A DNA stretch of 64,000 nucleotides, taken from NCBI GenBank assembly GCA_021234155.1, contig JAJEKV010000045.1:2993434-3057433 (forward strand). The letters are read 5' to 3'. Each line of letters starts with the position of its first letter. The first letter of the stretch is position 1. This DNA is from Isoetes taiwanensis (taxonomy: Eukaryota > Streptophyta > Lycopodiopsida > Isoetales > Isoetaceae). Shown piece by piece: positions 60,914-64,000 of the stretch. Below the pieces are notes generated by a model, which saw only the letters and a program-made list of their open reading frames with translations, had not been told where the DNA came from and did not search any database. Both the position numbers and the translations under genes were made by a program.

Positions 60914-61241
60914 GGCAACTCGGGCTTTGACAAAATAAATGAAAGCAAATTGATCCAGCTCCTTAAACGGGGAGGCCCTTTGATGTGTGCTCCAATGATA
61001 AGAGACCTTCGAAACAATCAAGCTAGCTTCATTGCATATCTGGCTTGCGTTCTGGAGGAATGCCAAATTGTTGGAGCTCGATTTGTGTTTGTTGCCATGT
61101 TTTTATGAGGCCCACTTGGTGGCGTGCATTGTATTGCTTTGTTTTTGTTGGATGTTGTAAACATTTAAGGTGCAAACGTGTACGAAGCAGACAGACAATG
61201 TATTGCTCTTGAAGGTCATGTTTATTAGCAGTTTAGAGAAA
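60914..61241. repeat. Direct repeat, copy 1
   Basis: Starts GGCAACTCGGGC after a run of A and ends GCAGTTTAGAGAAA. It matches copy 2 at 61778-62126 with a few differences and a 28-bp gap. Confidence 0.9.
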
Positions 61242-61777
61242 CCAACATCTAAATCAACAGAGAGATTTCAAAAGCAAGAACATCTAAATCTTGCAACATC
61301 GTATAAAGGTGCTCTTCATTAGCACCAGAAATTATGGAAGAGCTGACCTCAACTTTGCAAAGGCCTCGGAAATCCACTTAAAATTCCCAATGTATAGACA
61401 ACCCAAGAGCCTCCTCCCTAAGGCGCAAGCAGCCCTAGAAGCCCATCAGGAGAAAGAAAACTCGAAGAAGGCCCTCTCCATCCATCGAATTCGAGCAAGC
61501 AGAAACAGAGCAAATTTCATGGCATCCGGAACACGGTCGCGAACAGGCACTTGCCCTAAACGGCAGGAAGAAAAGAAAGAAAACCACGAAAGCTTGGTAG
61601 ATCTCCGGCAGGCAAATACTTGCTTTTCTAATTTCCCTGACCCTACGATCAGAAAATAAAGAATCGGACGGCTAGAAAAGAAAACAGCTGATGTGGCAGG
61701 ACATGTGGCATAGCTCAGAACGCAGGAAAGTGTGCAAGGGGGGGTTAGGCAACCCTGCTAAAAAAAAAAAAAAAAAA
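61242..61777. other. Spacer between the two direct repeats
   Basis: About 536 bp. An open frame spans 61291-61659 but shows no known motif. The layout (repeat, spacer, repeat) could be a small LTR-type element or a tandem duplication of 864 bp. Confidence 0.5.
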
Positions 61778-62126
61778 GGCAACTCGGGCATTTAAGTTTA
61801 CCCTATCAAAAGCTCTGACAAAATAAATGAAAGCAAATTGATCCAGCTCCTTAAACGGGGAGGCCCTTTGATGTGTGCTCCAATGACAAGAGACCTTCGA
61901 AACAATCAAGCTAGCTTCATTGCATATCTGGCTTGCGTTCTGGAGGAATGCCAAATTGTTGGAGCTCGATTTGTGTTTGTTGCCATGTTTTTATGAGACC
62001 CACTTGGTGGCGTGCATTGTATTGCTTTGTTTTTGTTGGATGTAAACATTTAAGGTGCAAACGTGTACGAAGCAGACAGACAATGTATTGCCCTTGAAGG
62101 TCATGTTTATTAGCAGTTTAGAGAAA
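61778..62126. repeat. Direct repeat, copy 2
   Basis: Same sequence as 60914-61241, again preceded by an A run. It has about 28 extra bases (ATTTAAGTTTACCCTATCAA and following) after GGCAACTCGGGC. Confidence 0.9.
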
Positions 62127-62592
62127 GGAACCTTCAATTTAAACCACAAACGCTTTCTTCGATGCCATTGATAGCACGTTGTTTGCTTCTTTGTGTTTTT
62201 GCTGATGTCAGTACTATGGGTTTATCTCTAAATTTTGGTTTGCAACGTCATGAACTCCATTGGGCATCTCCAACACCGTCTTTTTTGCAACCACCCAGCA
62301 GACAGGCATATGAATCCTACTATAAAGCATGCCATTAGAGACCTAAGCTAGCTTTACCTTCCCTTCTCAGCTTCTATTGATTAAACTTATACATTTGCCG
62401 ATACAAAATGGCCAATCTAGCATTCGAAAATCTCACTCAAAACTCTTGTGGATTTGAGACCCCCTTCTTATGTAAGAGACCTTATTTTCGCTTTCTACTT
62501 GGCCAGACTCAATAAAATTTCCCCAACACTAGTAGAAGTACAATAAGGAGAAAGGGAAGTTGATAATCCAACACCCTAAATTTCATAAAGGA
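62127..62592. other. Intergenic stretch
   Basis: No recognised gene or repeat. Confidence 0.45.
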
Positions 62593-63840
62593 GATCACTG
62601 CATCAGTTTTCCTTTTCGTACATCATTTAACTTACCTCTTTCAGTGATCAAGTGTAAAACATCATATGCAACGACCTGCAAAGCAAAAGAATCCAAACGG
62701 GTAACTTGAAAATCCTAATGCTGTCATCCAGCAGCTGCATGATAATGAGTCCATCACACTGTATGCTTCAAAAGGATTTCCAACATGCAGGATCTACTTG
62801 CAATCAATGGAGATTCTCTGAACCTATCCTTTTTGTCAAGATATTAGAAATCATCGGTACATTGCTGGTACTTGCTGGTAATTTAAAGCACCGTTGCAAA
62901 AAAAATAATTTGCTTAATTTGATATCGTCAGTATAGCTATGTGGACTGCCAGCTTAATTTAATATCATCAGTGACCCAAGCTAACAGAAAAGGTGTCCCA
63001 TCGACATCAGGCAAAATGGTTTTACAAAAAGATCACTGCATCAGTTTTCTTTTGTGCATCATTGAACTTACCTCTTTCAGGGATCAAGTGTAAAACATCA
63101 TATGCAATGACCTCTAGGTGATCGATGTAGAAACAAAAAGCAAACTATACCACATTAAAAAAACTCATGCTTAAGAAACAATGGATAGAATACAAACTCC
63201 TAAGATCTAAAGCCATGTCTTCTAATCGCAGCAAAGCCAAAGAATCCAAATGGATAATTTGAATATCCTAATTTTGTCTATCATCCAGCAACTGCATCAA
63301 GCTCCAAGATAATGATAACGAGTGCCTCACGCCCATGTCCTTCAAAGAGACTCCAAATGCAGAAGCCACTTGCAATCAATGACAATTTTCTAAGCCTACA
63401 CCCTCTTCCTTGGCAAAACATATATCACAATCCTCTTCTATCTCGAAGTATTAAGAAATCATCCCTCACAGCAGTTTACAGCGTGGTTCCGCAGAGGATA
63501 TAATTTGCTTCACCTATGCACAAATTGGTCCTCAACAACAGGATATTCTGTTAAAGCAACACAAAAAAATTTCTCGAAACAGATAAAACCTTAAGTATAA
63601 AACTTTTAAATATAAAGCCACAGATAGGCATAGATTATGGAGGATGATCCTGTTATTGTGCCATTGTTATGTGAGCATCTAGCCTACCCTAATATCATCA
63701 GTAAAGCTATGTGAACTGCCACCCTACTAGACATCAGGCAACTATAGTTTCGCAAAGATCTGCATCAGTTTTCTTTTTTGTACGTCATTGAACTTACCTC
63801 TTTCAGAGATCAAGTGTAAAACATCATATGCAATGACCTT
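62593..63840 (-). repeat. Three dispersed copies of a segment carrying a 40-nt exon-like piece
   Basis: Blocks containing CATCAGTTTTC and AACTTACCTCTTTCAG...CATATGCAA recur at 62593-62680, 63030-63115 and 63757-63840. On the minus strand each has an AG acceptor, a 40-nt segment (62636-62675, 63072-63111, 63798-63837) and a consensus GTAAGTT donor. The 40-nt pieces encode VVAYDVLHLITER or VIAYDVLHLISER. The first copy has the best acceptor (TTTGCTTTGCAG). This may be a microexon of a minus-strand gene extending beyond the window, with partial intron duplications. Gene identity is unknown. Confidence 0.6.
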
Positions 63841-64000
63841 TAAGGTGATCAATGTAGAAACAAAAAGACAATTGTACCACATCACAAAACCCCATCCTTA
63901 GAGAAACATTGAATAGAATAAGACAATTAAGAACTCTTAAGATCTAAAGTCGTGTCTTCTAAACACAGAAAAGCCAAAGAACTCAAACAGACAATTTGAA

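Overview
The window looks like nuclear DNA from a land plant with a large, transposon-rich genome. The evidence is spliced plant-type genes with GT-AG introns (an HKT/Trk-type cation transporter, a C-terminal-motor kinesin), a plant-type TNP2 (En/Spm, CACTA) transposase fragment, Ty1/copia and Ty3/gypsy pieces, non-LTR retrotransposons and several plant MITE types. The HKT proteins lack the S-S-M-x-T-V-E-M-E signature of the first pore loop of flowering-plant HKTs and instead have the older Trk/Ktr form V-T-G-L. I infer a non-flowering lineage (fern, lycophyte or gymnosperm); the species cannot be fixed from sequence alone.

Layout. 1-2360: decayed LINE. 2900-4880: mosaic of gene relics (receptor-like kinase, kinesin-14 motor, two unnamed exons). 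7591-7866: Tourist-like MITE. 8070-9920: the only well-supported intact gene, a three-exon HKT transporter on the minus strand. 10776-19647: an 8.9 kb terminal-inverted-repeat element with a 9-bp target duplication and many palindromic subterminal repeats. 21660-23070: gypsy gag and TNP2 remnants. 24311-24760: C2-domain fragment with an internal duplication. 25664-28491: 5'-truncated LINE on the minus strand. 28754-29342: proline-rich secreted protein gene with a frame break in a 22-C tract. 30952-32067: TIR-like element. 33941-35060: gypsy gag piece. 35082-37201: truncated copia with one LTR. 37411-38023: two foldback elements.

38695-49870 is a second HKT gene, now a pseudogene. Exon 2 is split by a 9.6 kb CACTA-like element (39094-48670), about 50 nt of the exon are missing at the junction, and exon 3 has an in-frame stop. 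The inserted element itself contains 6.6 head-to-tail copies of a 1.12 kb unit (41063-48470). A third HKT scrap lies at 55226-55510. All three HKT loci are on the minus strand, so this is a decaying tandem cluster with one apparently functional member.

52750-55030 is another LINE fragment. 55898-56043 is a perfect foldback. 60571-60600 is a Helitron-like 3' end. The right edge holds dispersed direct repeats and a triplicated 40-nt exon-like segment on the minus strand. Apart from HKT and possibly the proline-rich protein, nothing here looks like a working gene. The window mainly records gene duplication followed by transposon invasion.
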